From Marthasterias glacialis (taxonomy: Eukaryota; Echinodermata; Asteroidea; Forcipulatida; Asteriidae), in contig OU452225.1 of assembly GCA_911728455.2 (NCBI GenBank), positions 6,794,106 through 6,858,105 of the forward strand: 64,000 nucleotides of DNA. Direction: 5' to 3'. Shown piece by piece: positions 13,301-26,900 of this stretch. Position 1 is the first letter of the stretch, and every line of letters begins with the position of its first letter. Under the pieces are notes generated by a model that saw only the letters and a list, made by a program, of their open reading frames with translations, searched no databases and had not been told where the DNA came from. The position numbers and the translations under genes are program-made.

Positions 13301-16300
13301 TGGTATGTATGGATTGCTCTATGTGTAAATTAGTGCCTTCGTAAGTGTAATTGCTGACTGGTGATATGAACAATCTTGGCCATGTCTTTATCAGCCGTTT
13401 AAACCCCCTCCCCCCCCCCCCATATGACATGCTCTCGACCAATCAGAATGGATAAACTGTCTGGGATAGTTATGAATAAACATTATAGTCATTTCGTTGC
13501 ATGAAAATTGTCAGACAGGGTACTGTTGCGAGGATTAATGTACATGAACATGCAGGCCTCAATTTAAACCCACGGCACCCACAGCAATTGCCGTGGTGCC
13601 CTGTGCTTTTTGCTGGTGGTACCCTCTGCAAAGAGATCCAATACAAATTTTAAATTTTCCTCATAAACGAGCCCCCTTACCAGAGGAAAATTGCTGCACC
13701 CCCATTCAAGATCTAAGTTCAAGGCCTTTACATGTACGTACGTACGTACAAGTACAACTGGTTGTACGGTGTCTACATGTAATAGGAGAAATTGATATAA
13801 TCTTTGAGCTTATCGACGTGGTGTCAACTTCGTATCATTTCCGAGTCTCATTTGGAAACTAAGAAGTCATCATCATCGAACTGTGTCTATCCCTAGTAAA
13901 TAGCCCTATTCAATAACATGCATATATTTCTCCTTTTGTTTCCCCGGTCTACTGCCTGCTGTTCATGTCTGTTTTGTCCTGTGCTCCCACCTGTGTTTCC
14001 CCCCACCCCACCCCCCCATAACTGCCAAGGTTGAAATAAGTCAAATTTTAATGATGTAATTCTTGAATAACTCTACGCCAATGGTTTAGTGTGTGATCAC
14101 ATAGACAATGACAATAATGTACATTGTGCCAAGTGCTTTGTTTGTCCTGAGGAGGAAGATAAAACCCAGCAAATTTGTTCCCCCGAGACCATAACGTTTC
14201 CCCCCTAAAAGACCGTGTATGATAACATTGAATACTTCTACAGGTTGCTTTATATATTTAAATCTTAAATTAAACCGACCCGATTGTTTTTTCGGTCAAT
14301 CACGCACATTTTGTGTCAGTCGTCTTCCTGTGTGATAAACTCAACGACGGCTGGTTTTCCTATTGATGTATCATCAACATATGTTTCAATTGTGGTTTTC
14401 CCACTTCAAAACCCGCAGTGTGTCCATACCTTGTTCTTGCCTGTCTCTGCTTTCAAATACACTTACCACCTGTTGCACACATTAGCATAACCACAAGGCC
14501 GAACCAGTCAAATCACCAATACTGGAATCATGTTTTTAAAGGTAGTATCAAAAACTCATGCTAGTCTTATAGTTTGATTTCACGTCTGTAAGATATAAAA
14601 AAAAAATGTACAGCTTTGTTTGTACAAATAAAATAAAAAATAGTGATAGCTCAGTGAAGTTTCTTCACTTTTTAAAATATAAAAAAATGTACAGCTTGTA
14701 CACATGCAATAAAAAATAGTGATGGTTCAGGAAAGTTCCTTTACTTTTCTCAATGTAGAAAAAATATACCAAAATCGATTTTTTGTCTCGCATTTATTTA
14801 CCATTGTTGTACAAACTTATCATAAAATTGTAATTTTGAAGTGAATTGTAATTTTTTATTTATACCTCTTGTAGCCTCCAAAGGGCCAAATTGTATTGTT
14901 TTTTTTTTTATTGACAGTTTTACAATGTAATCAGGGTAAGATATTTGCTTGGAAAATTTGTATTTTTAATGTTTTGAAATATTTTGGTATTTTCAAAATG
15001 GAATTGGGTATTGCGCCCTCTTGCTGTCAAAAATACGGCCCATTCAAACCAAACTGAGGCTGGGGAAAAATAGTGTAGCGTGGCCCTGTTTATGATAAAG
15101 TAGAATTGGTATCCATGAGAATCGGTACACTACTTGGAACTTGACTGTTGTGGTGCACCACGATGATGGTCTGTGCGTTCAGACTAGTGTTGTAAACGAT
15201 CGGTGTACCATCATCTGCTTGAATGAGAGGAATCAAGGGTTCGATGACTGCAACAGTGAAACCCTTGAGGACACCTTGAGTGTAAAAACAAATATATTGC
15301 AGGCTTGATTACCTCAGGGAAGCAACAGAGGCAAATGCATCCATGCCCCTCCCTCGGTCATTGCCTTGGTGCCCCTTGGAAATGTTCCAGTAGATATTTT
15401 CTTTTTCTCTCATAGAAGTGCCCTTTTTTAACCAGAAAAAAACATCGCCTTGCCCTTACAAGCAAGAGGCATGGAATCCGTACTTTGTAATTCAGGGAGA
15501 GTAGTCATGCCTTGGTCATTGCCTTGGTGCCCCATGGAAATGTTCCAGTAGATATTTTCTTTTTCTCTCATAGAAGTGCCCTTTTTTAACCAGGAAAAAA
15601 CACCGCCTTGCCCTTACAAGCAAGGTGCATGGAATGAGTCCTCTATAATTCAGGGAGAGTAGTCGTGCCCTTCCGGGAAATGAAATTCCAGGCAAGGTGT
15701 GAGCTGTATAAATTTGGAAGACATTACCTTTAAGCGTTGAACAGAACAAGAGACTTGTTAGGGGCGATGATGGATTGCTAATGAGGAACTCAGGCTAATT
15801 GGATCTCATCAGTTGGTTTGCTGGAGTTTAAATATTAGAACGGCCTCTTGAGGAAGGATTCTGTGCAATGTTTCGTACGTTTTGGGGTTTGGTTTATTTT
15901 TAGTTTGTAATTAAGTTGGTTTTGTGTGTGTGTGTGTGTGTTTTTTTAATGTGTGTTTTTTGTTTAACTGTAGGATGAGCTTGTTTTCACAGTTAATATT
16001 AAAGCTGAACAAGTTCATGGTCAGTGGAAACATTGATTTTAAGGTTTGAATTGGAATTGTATCTGGTTTGGAGAATTTCATTTATGTACATGAAACACAA
16101 ATGGGAATCATGCAAATCGGACAAAATTTTAAGCTGTAATTTTAACAAAGAAGGTTTTTTGTTTTAGACTTTGAGTTGAGCCCACATTTGTTCTTACTCG
16201 TCAAGCTCTGTTTTTCCCCCTCTATATCACGTGTAGGAGAAGTGGAATATTGTGCAATCAAGTAGGGACTGAAAACCCAGTCCACATGCAAGGCGCTGGG

Positions 16301-18146
16301 TCCTGGGCGGGACTCGAACTGGGGTACGCCGAGGTGAAAGGCAGGGGAAAGAAACCCCTGAGCCCAACTATTCCCTGAATGGATTGGCTTGGGTTTCGGC
16401 TGTGGCTGTTGGATGCATCGGCAATGTAAACAGACCGTAGCCACAGCCGGACAAAGCCAGATGGTTTTTGAGAACGGAGGTTGTTTGCCACTAGAGGGCG
16501 TCGGTATGTTACGCAACTTTTAATTGTGATCCTGCAATTTATTTTTTTTTTTTTTTTTTTTCTGCTCAGGTGAAGAGGGAGGCCGCACCCCCGTCCCGGG
16601 TGGTTCACATCCGTAACTTAGCACCAGACGTGAACGAAGCTGAGGTGGTCAGCCTAGGCGTTCCGTTCGGAACCATCACCAAGGTCCTATGCATCAAAAA
16701 CAAAGGCCAGGTGAGTAGACTTCCTATACAGAGCAAGTTCGATCAAGGACCGATGGTTAACTAGTGGTTGGTTAACGACGTACGTAATGTGAAGGACTCT
16801 AGTCGTGTCATGCCATGCGACCGTGAGAAAATGGAGAAATCAACGTTATCACTTTTCTGATAACTGGTCCCCCTAGGCTATTGGTAACCAGCGATGCGAC
16901 CAACCTGGATAGGTCACGAATAGTGGACTAAACTAGTCCAACCATCGGTGAACACCGTGAGTTCGATCAGAGTTAGTCGAAGTGTGGTTAACTATGGTCC
17001 TTGATCGCATTCACTCGTAGATGTTTATAAATCATATCCAAACTCCCTAGAGCTGCTAGATGTGTATGAAAATCCATGCATGATCCTTTTTCTATGTTAC
17101 ACTGTCAGTAAAAAAAGCAATGCTTACGAATTTAGCAACTAAGAAGACAAATTTATCAGGGAGCCAGTCATACAGTATGTATTATGTAGACTGTTGGCTG
17201 GTAACTGTTTCTGCTTAGCCAGATTTTTTTCTTTGTCGAAGAAGAAACTTCTGCTTGGTTGTATGGAAAACAAACTGAAGAAAATGTAAGTTGAAGTTGA
17301 AGGTGGATCCCTTTGGCTTGTTTGCCTTGGATCGAGTTTGTGTTCCAATTTGTTTGGGTCCACGTTAAAACATATCTCTCTTCAATGTTCTTTCTATCAG
17401 GCGTTTATAGAGCTTGCTGATGTTGGCCAATCCACAAAGATGATCTCGTATTACAACCAAGTCACGACTACACTACACGGCAAGCCTGTCTTTGTCCAGT
17501 TCTCCACCCATCAGGAGCTGAAGACGGACAACTCCCCAGCACATCAGGTAGGTCACAGTGTCATCAGTGTGGTCCACCCCCTGTTTTTTTTTAAGTCCAT
17601 CTCAATCTTATAACCATCTTTCATGTTAAGCTTCACTCCAAACAACCCCCAACTGCTCCCGAAAATCTGTTCCTCGGTCGTGCCAAAAGTTTCCTTGAGG
17701 TTAGTAACTGGCTAGGCATGCATGTTGGGCTAGGGCGAAAGTTTCCATTCCTATGATAGTAAAAATGAAATTCACACGTTAAAGTAATTCATGTACAATG
17801 TACAGTAGAAACCCAAGGAATCCACACCGTAGTGTGTCATGGCTGAGCGGTCTAGAGCACTGGACTCAAGTTCTGATGGTCAAGTCATCGGGGCGTGGGT
17901 TCGAACCCCGGTCATGATGCTTTACTATATAATTGCTTCTCTTCACCCAGGGGTATAAATGGGTACCTGCGAGGGTAGAGGTTGATATATTGTGTTTGAA
18001 AAAGCCTTCGGAGCACCACGGCAGCTCGGGGCTGTATACTCCCCAGGGAGCTGAGAAAGATTACAGGAATGTTATTGGCCCAATGACCAGGGCACTAATG
18101 TAAAGCGCATTGAGACGTTTTTGTGAAAAACGCTATATAAGAACTA

Positions 18147-18196
<50 letters not shown>

Positions 18197-21100
18197 CAAG
18201 AGTCGTAGGGTGTGTTACCCTGTTTGTTACCGCTGAAACAGACTGTGCAAGTCTCGCGCGTATTCGAACTTCCGTGACCATTGTGGTCCCGACCCCATAT
18301 GGAGTTTTACGTGGGCGAGATTTTGTTTCATCAATTACTTTAGTTTAGCGTAGTTTATGACCATGGAAATTGAGTTGTAAGGAATGTAATAGTAAGTGAT
18401 AAAATGTACGAAAGTAAAATAACAGATTAACAAAGAAAACCTGAGAATAAAACTTGACCTCAGTTTCCGGTTGCTCGTAAACAATTCAGAATTCTGCCCA
18501 ATTGCCGTTCGTGATGTCATAAAACCTGTGTAATAGTTGCACACATTCAGGCATGTTTCGCTAATTGGGTTTCAAAAAAAAAAAAAAATCATGAATTTTC
18601 AAACATTCTTAGATGGTTTATAGCTTCGAATAAGCATCCTTGATCCAAATTTTACTTTTGTTTTAGTGTTATATTTAGCAAATTATTTCATATCATGTGA
18701 AACTGAAATTCTATTTGTAAGAAATTGCTATGGATATTTTGATATTCAAGAATTTTGTATAAATAGAATTTAAAAAGAATATTTTGATTTGATTTCATGA
18801 AAAAAAAACCCCAATCTTTGTTCGACTCGTTTTCTCGTTTTCGATGCATGCGAGACTTGCACAGTCTGTACTGCTATGTACAAGAAAATAGTCCCTAAAA
18901 ATACAGTTCTCATTTTAACGTACGTACATGTCGCAGAAAATTTAAATATTTGTAACAGCACACACATGTACCAGTACAAGGCCGAGCCTGCACAAAATCT
19001 CTGACAAAACAGAAACTGTTCTTCATTATTTGTCGCCACTAATGGAAGAAGAAGATCAGTACGAGCCCTTCCCCAAACCAATGGGACATTCTATATCTAT
19101 CAGTAGAGTACAAATGATTTAGTGATGTGTTACCTCGCTTTTAGGGATTCTGATAGATCGGGGAAGTCAGACTGCCCCGTGGGAATGGATTAATCAGATT
19201 CTAATGAACTTTACTCCATCGGTGGGCATGTAGCTCAGATACCCTAGAGCCAAAGCAAACTCGAAAAAGACGGCCAAATGGAGTTGACAGAATCACATAT
19301 ATTATTTACCGTCACAGACACTGCATAACACTTCCACTTTACTAAATCAGACCGTCAGTTTGGTGGATACCGAGGCTCCACAACAAACATGCATTATTTG
19401 CTGGAAAGATGGTCTAGAAAGCAGCATAAAGTCACGAGCAAAACTAAAATATATTTTTTTTTTAAATATAATAACGATTGCTGATAACCTTGCATGACTA
19501 ACCACATTAGACTAACCTGAATATTTCTTGAACCTCTCCTCACATTGACTGACTTCAGGTAATTGGTACAATTACAGAAAATTAGTAAACTGCGCGAGGC
19601 ATTTAGTTATTACATTACTGTGCTGTTCACCGTCTCTCCTCACCAAATTCCATTAGTCAATTTTTCAGAGCACCGTTTGCTTTTGCATTTTTTAAGTTAA
19701 CCATCTATTTATTATGGTTTCTTGGTTGCTTTCATTTTCGTTACTAGTTGTTATTAAGATATGTACATTTTTTCGTTTATTATTTTTTTTTATTGCATAA
19801 AAGCCCCCCCCCAAAAAAACAAAAAACAAAAAAAAAAAAACCTTGCCTGTTAACACACTTATTTTGTTGAAATTTATCTTAAAATTAATGAGAGACCCAA
19901 CCCCTAAAATGTTTTGAAGGGAAGTTTTGAAAAAACAAAAAACAGAACGGGTCGGTGTTTGTCCTAGTGAAACATAATGTGTACTACACTGGTGCACTTG
20001 CATCCATTTCAGAGGCCGACTTTCTAGTGGTTATACACACAAATACTTCCTTAGCACAGACTGATTTTATTAAGCACAAAAGGCTACCAGCCGAAAATAC
20101 TAAGTTAATTGTGTTTGGATGGCGGCTTTCTAATTTATATCTCGCAGAAGCCAGAACGTAAAGAAACATTTTCAGCTTTACCAAAAAAAAAAACAAAAAA
20201 AAAACCGCAGCTCTTTTAAAATGGAACCTGCTCTGGATTGTTCATGTATCAGCAATAATGCTAAAAAAAAAGTACAAATCTACTTATCTTCATTTTTTTA
20301 AATTTTTTATCTCCGGACAAATTGTCTAAGTTGACAGCAACCTGAGAGTTTGGGTTTGTGTTTTTACTGATTGCTTTTTCATAATTTCTTTTGTGTGAAT
20401 GACACAAATCAATAAGCTGAGATTGCTGGAGTCAGATTTCTTTTACAACCATCAGAACTTCTCCAACCCCCCCCTCCCCACGAAGTGCAGGACAGTACCT
20501 TCCCTAAAACACAGAAAGTGAATTTTCAAGGAGTCTACTCGTGCTGGAACCACTCAGTGGCAATCAAGTGCCGTTGAGTGCCAGTGGATTTGACGTGTGT
20601 AAGAAATATGAATTTAGGGCACAGAGTGTTATGTGCGTTAATTTCTCACACCAACCGAACAGGAACTTGTTCTAACTCGGTGTAACGTTGCGCAAACTCA
20701 TTATTACGCCTGGGTACAACCTGAAGTGCATTTTAGACCCTGTGCTTATCCGATACAGGCTCCTTGCCCTTTTTTTTCTACGACCTGACCGACGTTGAAT
20801 GTTGTTGCATAATTTATAAGACGGTGAAATTGTATAGCACTATGCCACTAGCGATATCTGAAGTGGAGTTAAGCTGCAGCTAAATAGTGCTATCACAGAA
20901 AACACCTCCACATCGGCGAGAGGGGATTCTGGGTGGAGGTGTTTGCTTTTAAAGGGTTCAGCCAATAATCAAAACCGTCAATCTTTACCCAAGAAAAATC
21001 ACAGCACTGTTTTTTTAATCTGCATTTTGTGAACTGGTAGAACTTGTGATAATTCTGTGAGGTTTTTATAAATGTATTTAATTAAAAGCAAAATAAAAAC

Positions 21101-23827
21101 TAGATTCAGTAGATAGTTTGCACGATCGGTTACTGCTGAGAATTTGAACGATCCATGATGATTGGATGGTAACGTGTTTTTGTATGCTACAGAGGGGGAA
21201 TTTGAAACAATACTTGAGGGAATTTTGCTTCTTTGAAGTAAAATTGCCGCAGCGGAGACAGTTTAAGATGGAAATAAGAATGGAAACGTTGAGTGCTTAC
21301 AAAGCAGCCTTGGCCTGTTGACAACAACATCAGTGGCTAAATTTAGACGGTGATTGTGTCATGTCACAACCCATGGCCGATAGGTCTCTGTCAATTTTTT
21401 ATATATTGGAGAATTAATTGCATCATCCCACACTATCCCTTTGAATTAATCGAATGAGGAAATAGTCCTAATGGATGGTCCTCAGTTATGCCCCATGTTT
21501 TGTCAGAGAGCTAGCAGGAAGAATTTCTTTTTTTACCTTCAAGCCATTCTTCCTTAATACCCCCTCCTCCTTGTCTGTTCCTTGCATGGCAATAATAGTG
21601 CCCCCCCCCCACCCACCCCCAGGACATTTTCACAAACTGATCAATCAAGTCGTACTTCGCAGTCACCATCAATGTAATCAAAATAAAAAACACTCGTCAA
21701 TCGACTGCGGGACAGTCATCATTTTGTCCAGTTGGAGCAGTTGGGCGATAATTCATGGTCTCGCAAAGAAGCTGGCCTTGCCACAAACCATTCATGTCAA
21801 ACTTAACGTTTGTGCAATTTGTTTTTGTCATTTTGTCAAACTTGAAACGCTGTTATTTTGAAGATTTGGTTAATGCCTGAAGAACCAATTTTTTGGTGAA
21901 AATCTCTAATTTTCTTTTGTCCTTAAGAGTGGACCTTTCTAAACACAATTTTTAAAAGTATTTATGATCCATCGGGTTAAAATCACTTTTTGCGGGAGGT
22001 GTATTTGTCAGATGTTGGACATCTATTAAGAACAGTGATCAAATTTTGGACCTAGATTTGGAACCGAAAGTCTGCATCAAGTTTTATCGCCCAACTGCAC
22101 TCTGTGTCTTACTCTGGCCACAATCTATCAATACAATGTACATGCGTGTATGGCAAAAATGATATCACGTGACACGTGTGTATCGCAAAATGGCGACCCG
22201 CGTTGAGCATTCCACATTTTTGTATATCAGTCGATCTAAATGACGTTGTATCTGTATGGCAAATTTTGGCATAACGCGTAGCCAATGACCAAACCTCAAA
22301 CATGTTTCTGGTCGCCATAAACGAGCCTCATTATTCCTTATTGCTGTTTCATATGAAAGTATTACCCCCAAAAAGTCTACATGCTTGTATACATGTATGA
22401 AGCTACTATGGTTTATGCAAGTGTGTGGGGGGGGGGGAATAATTTAAAACACTCTAACAAATCTTGTCAGTGTTTGATTTCACAACCCTTGACCTTTATT
22501 GAGGGCCTGCAAATCCTCGTTTTTTTTTCTTCCTTTAGTACGCATGCCAACATCGGCTTAGCATCGCTCCCCGATACTCTCAATTTAAGTGTCCGATAAA
22601 TGCATTTTCTCGCCGTAAAAAATTGGGCCATCTCTTTGAGACACGCACAAAGACATCGGCTAGATTAAAGCTTTGGCATGCATGATTAATTCTCTTGCAG
22701 GGTGTCAAGTTTGCACTGCTGAGGAACGGCTCTTGAATACGCCATTCTCAGACCGTACCCTGAATAGACTGTAACCATGGCAACCAGGCAAATATGTCAC
22801 CTTAGCCAGGCCCTGGTGTAAAAACCACTCAAAGGCGCCGTTAATCTATTCGGTTGGGATTAGGAAATCGTTGCGCAAAACGTCAACATCCATCGGGGGG
22901 ATACTGGTAAACACGACCGGCAAGGCCTAGAGTTTCAGTTGGCGTTGAACTAAAAAGCAAGATTGTGTCAACCACTCTCTGCGGCCGGCATGCCGACAAC
23001 TGTAACTTCCCTGACGGAATCAAATGTAACCAGAGCTAACGAGTGGAAAAGAAAAGAACCTTTCATGTGTGGGTCGGGGTGGATGTCCGTTTATTGCAGG
23101 GTTGTCAGCCAGAATTTTGAAATGGCATATACAAATTGTTACTTAAAAAACAAAACCAAGGGTGTCTTGATTATTTACTTTAAATACTATTTACATGTAC
23201 ATGTAACAGAAAGATAAAGTAAAATGTCAAGATTCAGAGCGGGCTGTCAGGGTAGTTTGACCACTTTGGTCAGTAAATCACACAACCGTACAAGCCCTGG
23301 TCTAGTGTTTTGCCGAACACTAACTTTTGAAGAAATATTGCTGTTACTGACTAATGGTTATTTTGGTCTTTTTGTTAGTGTTTTTTTTTATGTGTTTCAT
23401 TTTTTTTTTACTGGTTGCTTTTGCTACTTCTTGTTATGTTGTATAGGCCTTTCAACCAAGCTCAACATTGGTAAAAACTGCCTGTAAATGCTTCCATTCT
23501 TTGCACAAATCAAGATATGTGTAATAAAAACCAACCTGTGAAAATGTCAGCTCATTTCATTGTTTTCGTTTGCGAGAAAACGGTAAAAATGCATTCAGCA
23601 TTTTTGTACGTATTCCTATAGGCAGAGTTTTCGTCTCACTGAGACGAAAACTAATTTTGGATCTTATTTCATTTATTATTTAAAAACGATAACACTTCAG
23701 GCAGAAATATTTCAAGGGAAAGTTTTCTACCATCATTATCTTTAAACCATGTAAAGGTATATGTAAATCTGTGAACATTAATTTTTTTCTTGTTACCAAT
23801 GTTGAGCTGGGGCTTTAAGGGGGAAAA

Positions 23828-23902
<75 letters not shown>

Positions 23903-26900
23903 AAATCTCCTTCATGAGATATCCCAAATGCAGTTTCTCCCTCCCCCATCCATCTCTCGGCATTACACCTGTTGCGCTATTCAGGTGCTAATGTAAACCA
24001 ATTATCCATCCTAACCAGACACCCTTGTACATTCCAGACAGTCACACACAATTCATCTCAGTTGGGAACAACATTTCTCCATTGTCCAGCCAAGAAAAGA
24101 TGTCGAACAAAAAAAAAAAAAAAAAAAACAGAAAAAAAAGAGAGAGAAAAAATACTTGTCTCGCCGGTTTCAATTCTATTCTTAAGGGTGGGGGGGGGGG
24201 GGGGGGGGGGAGGTTGTGACACCAGGGCCGCTAGGCACAATGTCCGGTATCAAAAGACTTCTGATTTGCTATACTGCTCTACACACGTTTGAAATAACAA
24301 AGAGTAGTGTTACCATGGGAGACCGTCTTTAAAGCCAACACTGCTGCCACTCCTAAGGCTTTTGACAAATACTTGTCATTAAAAACTAATAATATTTGGT
24401 GTGTCGTCGAAAGGAATGTAGTAAAAAGGGGGTTGGTTGTTTGTCCTGGCTTGTGCAAAAATGGGGGTAGCAATGTTGTTGTAGAGTTAACGATCCCATT
24501 GTATGCCCACACTATTGCCCCCATCTGTGTCGCATCATAGTATGTTGTTTCACATGCATTCCCTTCCACTCTTGATTCTTTCTTTGAAATAAACCCTCCT
24601 GCTTCTTCTTCGCTGAATTCTTGTTTGAATTAGACAATTTTTTTTTTTGAAATCTCGGAATGTGTTTTTCTCGTTCATGTGAAACTTTGAATCACCAATT
24701 TTTTTTTCTGTTTTGTTAATTGTTTACAAGAAATGCATCTTATCTCTGCAAATCATCTTTGATTCATGTCTTATGCCTTGAATGCTAACATCTTTTTATT
24801 TTTTTTTTATCTCTCCCCATTTTTTCCTCTTCTTTCCTCTCTCTTGACTCGTATATATCTCTGCATCTCCTCTCACTTGTCTCTGATCTCACCTTTCTTG
24901 GGAACCTCCTCAAAACTTCCCCGCAATGTCTGCCTGGTCTTGAATCCTCACCTTGGATTATCATTTCATCCTCATCTGTAATATTTTTGTGTTCCACATC
25001 TCTTTCACATCTTCCCTTTTGGTTGCGTCACTTCCATCATCTTTGTCTTCAATCCCTCTCCTCGTTACCGTCTCTCCTCATTCTTCTGCCCACCTCCCCC
25101 CCCCCTTCCCAAACCATTTCTTGATACATACGTCAATCCCGCATCTTCAACCAACGTCTTAACCTCAATCTCCATCCCATCGACTTGTCTTTTTATCTCA
25201 CATCAATACGAATCACACGACTTTGTTCTTCTTTGTTCACCTTGGTTCGCTAACTTATTGTGTGGTTTATCGCTAACTTGATTTTGATTCTCATCAATTT
25301 TTGTTATCTCACTGTTTGTTAAACAAAAACAATTTGCGCACCCTTTTTTTAACACCCTGTAACTCCATATTGTCTTCTAATATGTAGGACGTAGGAGGGC
25401 GACCGTCACAGTACAATGCAACGGTACTTAGTTACATCAGCAAATCCTCAAAATCAATAGAGTTTTTTACAAGCTCAAATCAAAGCCCTAGAGCAAGTCA
25501 AATCATTTCAGTCAATAGAAAAGAGTCCGGAAAAAAAAAGACGGAGACCTACAAATTACTGCAAATGAAAAGTGTCTCATTTTGATCAAAGACGTCAGTA
25601 CGCACATACACTATACACTATAGAGAAAACAAGATAATTTTGAAAAAAAAAAGAAAAAAAGAAGCTTCAGTTATTGAACTCGACTCCAACATACAAACAA
25701 CTTTGTAGTCACTTTTAATAATCACAATCCTCTTCAGTTTTAGTTTACCAATACCTGCCCAGAAAATGTACCTTTTTACCTTGATATTTGATACTGTATC
25801 ACTGAAAGAAATGTTGACAAAATGTAGAAATTAATTTCTGATCAATCCTTAACTCTCTTTTTATTTTCTCTTTTCACCCTTTTCTTTTTACTCTGATTCA
25901 TCTTTACTTTTGTTCACATATTTTCATAAATCTCTGTCATTTCACATCACAAAAAAAATGAATTATTATATCATGGATTTATACATGTTCATCATGAATA
26001 CATGTACATTCTATTTATAATTCTTTTATTTCAACTTGATCTGTCATTTAACTTTTTTGTCTTTTCCTCTTTCTTTACCTGACCCTTCCTTGGTCCACTA
26101 ACTACCAACATCATGTCTCCTTTTTTTAAATTTTTATAAACACTTTTGGTATCACGTATACATTTCCCCTGGCCGCAACCCTCATTTTATTCCTGTCCTT
26201 CCTTCACCTCACTTCATCTTTTTAATTTTTTTTTTTTTTTTAAATTTTACTTTGTTTATTTTACTCCACATTTGGTTTGATCACATTTACTGACCTTCTC
26301 TGTGTGTTATGTTGACCATTATTGTGGGATTTGTTAACTGTTTGTATTCACCACTGCTGTGACTCCACCTCTTCTGTGACTCCACCCACTGCATTATCCT
26401 GCATGTCTCCTGAATAAAACCTCTTTCTTTGACCTCATCAAACCTCTTATCTGTCCGTTGTTTCATCTCATCCCACCTTTAATCATCCAATTCTACCCTC
26501 CCTGTGTCTACATCACTCATCCCACTTCTCTGGCTCCACCCACATTACCTGACTTCCATTTATACTCCTCCCACTTTTCCCGACTCCAATTCTGTGCATC
26601 TTCTCTCTTTTTTTTCCAACGCCGCTTCTTATCCCCTGACTCCACCCCCCCACTTCTCTTCCTCCACCCTCTTTCTCTCTTCCACCTCTGTCTTCTCAAC
26701 TCCTACTTCTTGTAGACGGTGGCGGTACAGGCTGCCCTTGCTGCTGTGAATGCTGTGCTAAACAATCCCTCGTCTGCAGGGAATCTCCTCCCCGACAGTG
26801 ACTCCTACTCTGGCACTCTGGACAAGAACGCCGTGTCTGTTGGTGTCTCTTTTATCTTTCTTTAGTTTCCGCCTTTCCCACCTTAAGACATATATATTAC

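Larger units (their letters stand above)
1379..16569 (+). other. 15.2-kb PTB intron, rich in repeats
   Basis: No exon recognisable as PTB lies here. The intron holds foldback elements (2198-2386, 8293-8653, 10989-11272, 12539-12728, 12969-13138), a 15-bp minisatellite (6028-6534), SINE pieces (7215-7522, 10794-10945), long G runs (2092, 4877, 9960, 11927) and repeats sharing GGAGGCAATTGCCTCC. Short open frames here look random and carry no known domain. Confidence 0.7.
17548..26715 (+). other. 9.2-kb PTB intron ending in a long CU-rich belt
   Basis: No PTB exon is recognisable inside. It holds a complete SINE (17836-18197), a MITE (23457-23813) followed by an (AAAT)n tract, and a 21-nt G run. 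From about 24741 to 25160, and again from 25855 to the acceptor, the sense strand is strongly pyrimidine-rich. Degenerate repeats of TGACTCCACCC occur from 26350 to 26660. Confidence 0.7.

Noticed and set aside
16262-16345. tRNA-like B box (GTTCGAGTCC on minus) with a possible SINE head
   Set aside because: The A box and anticodon arm could not be placed, and no body or tail of the SINE family follows.
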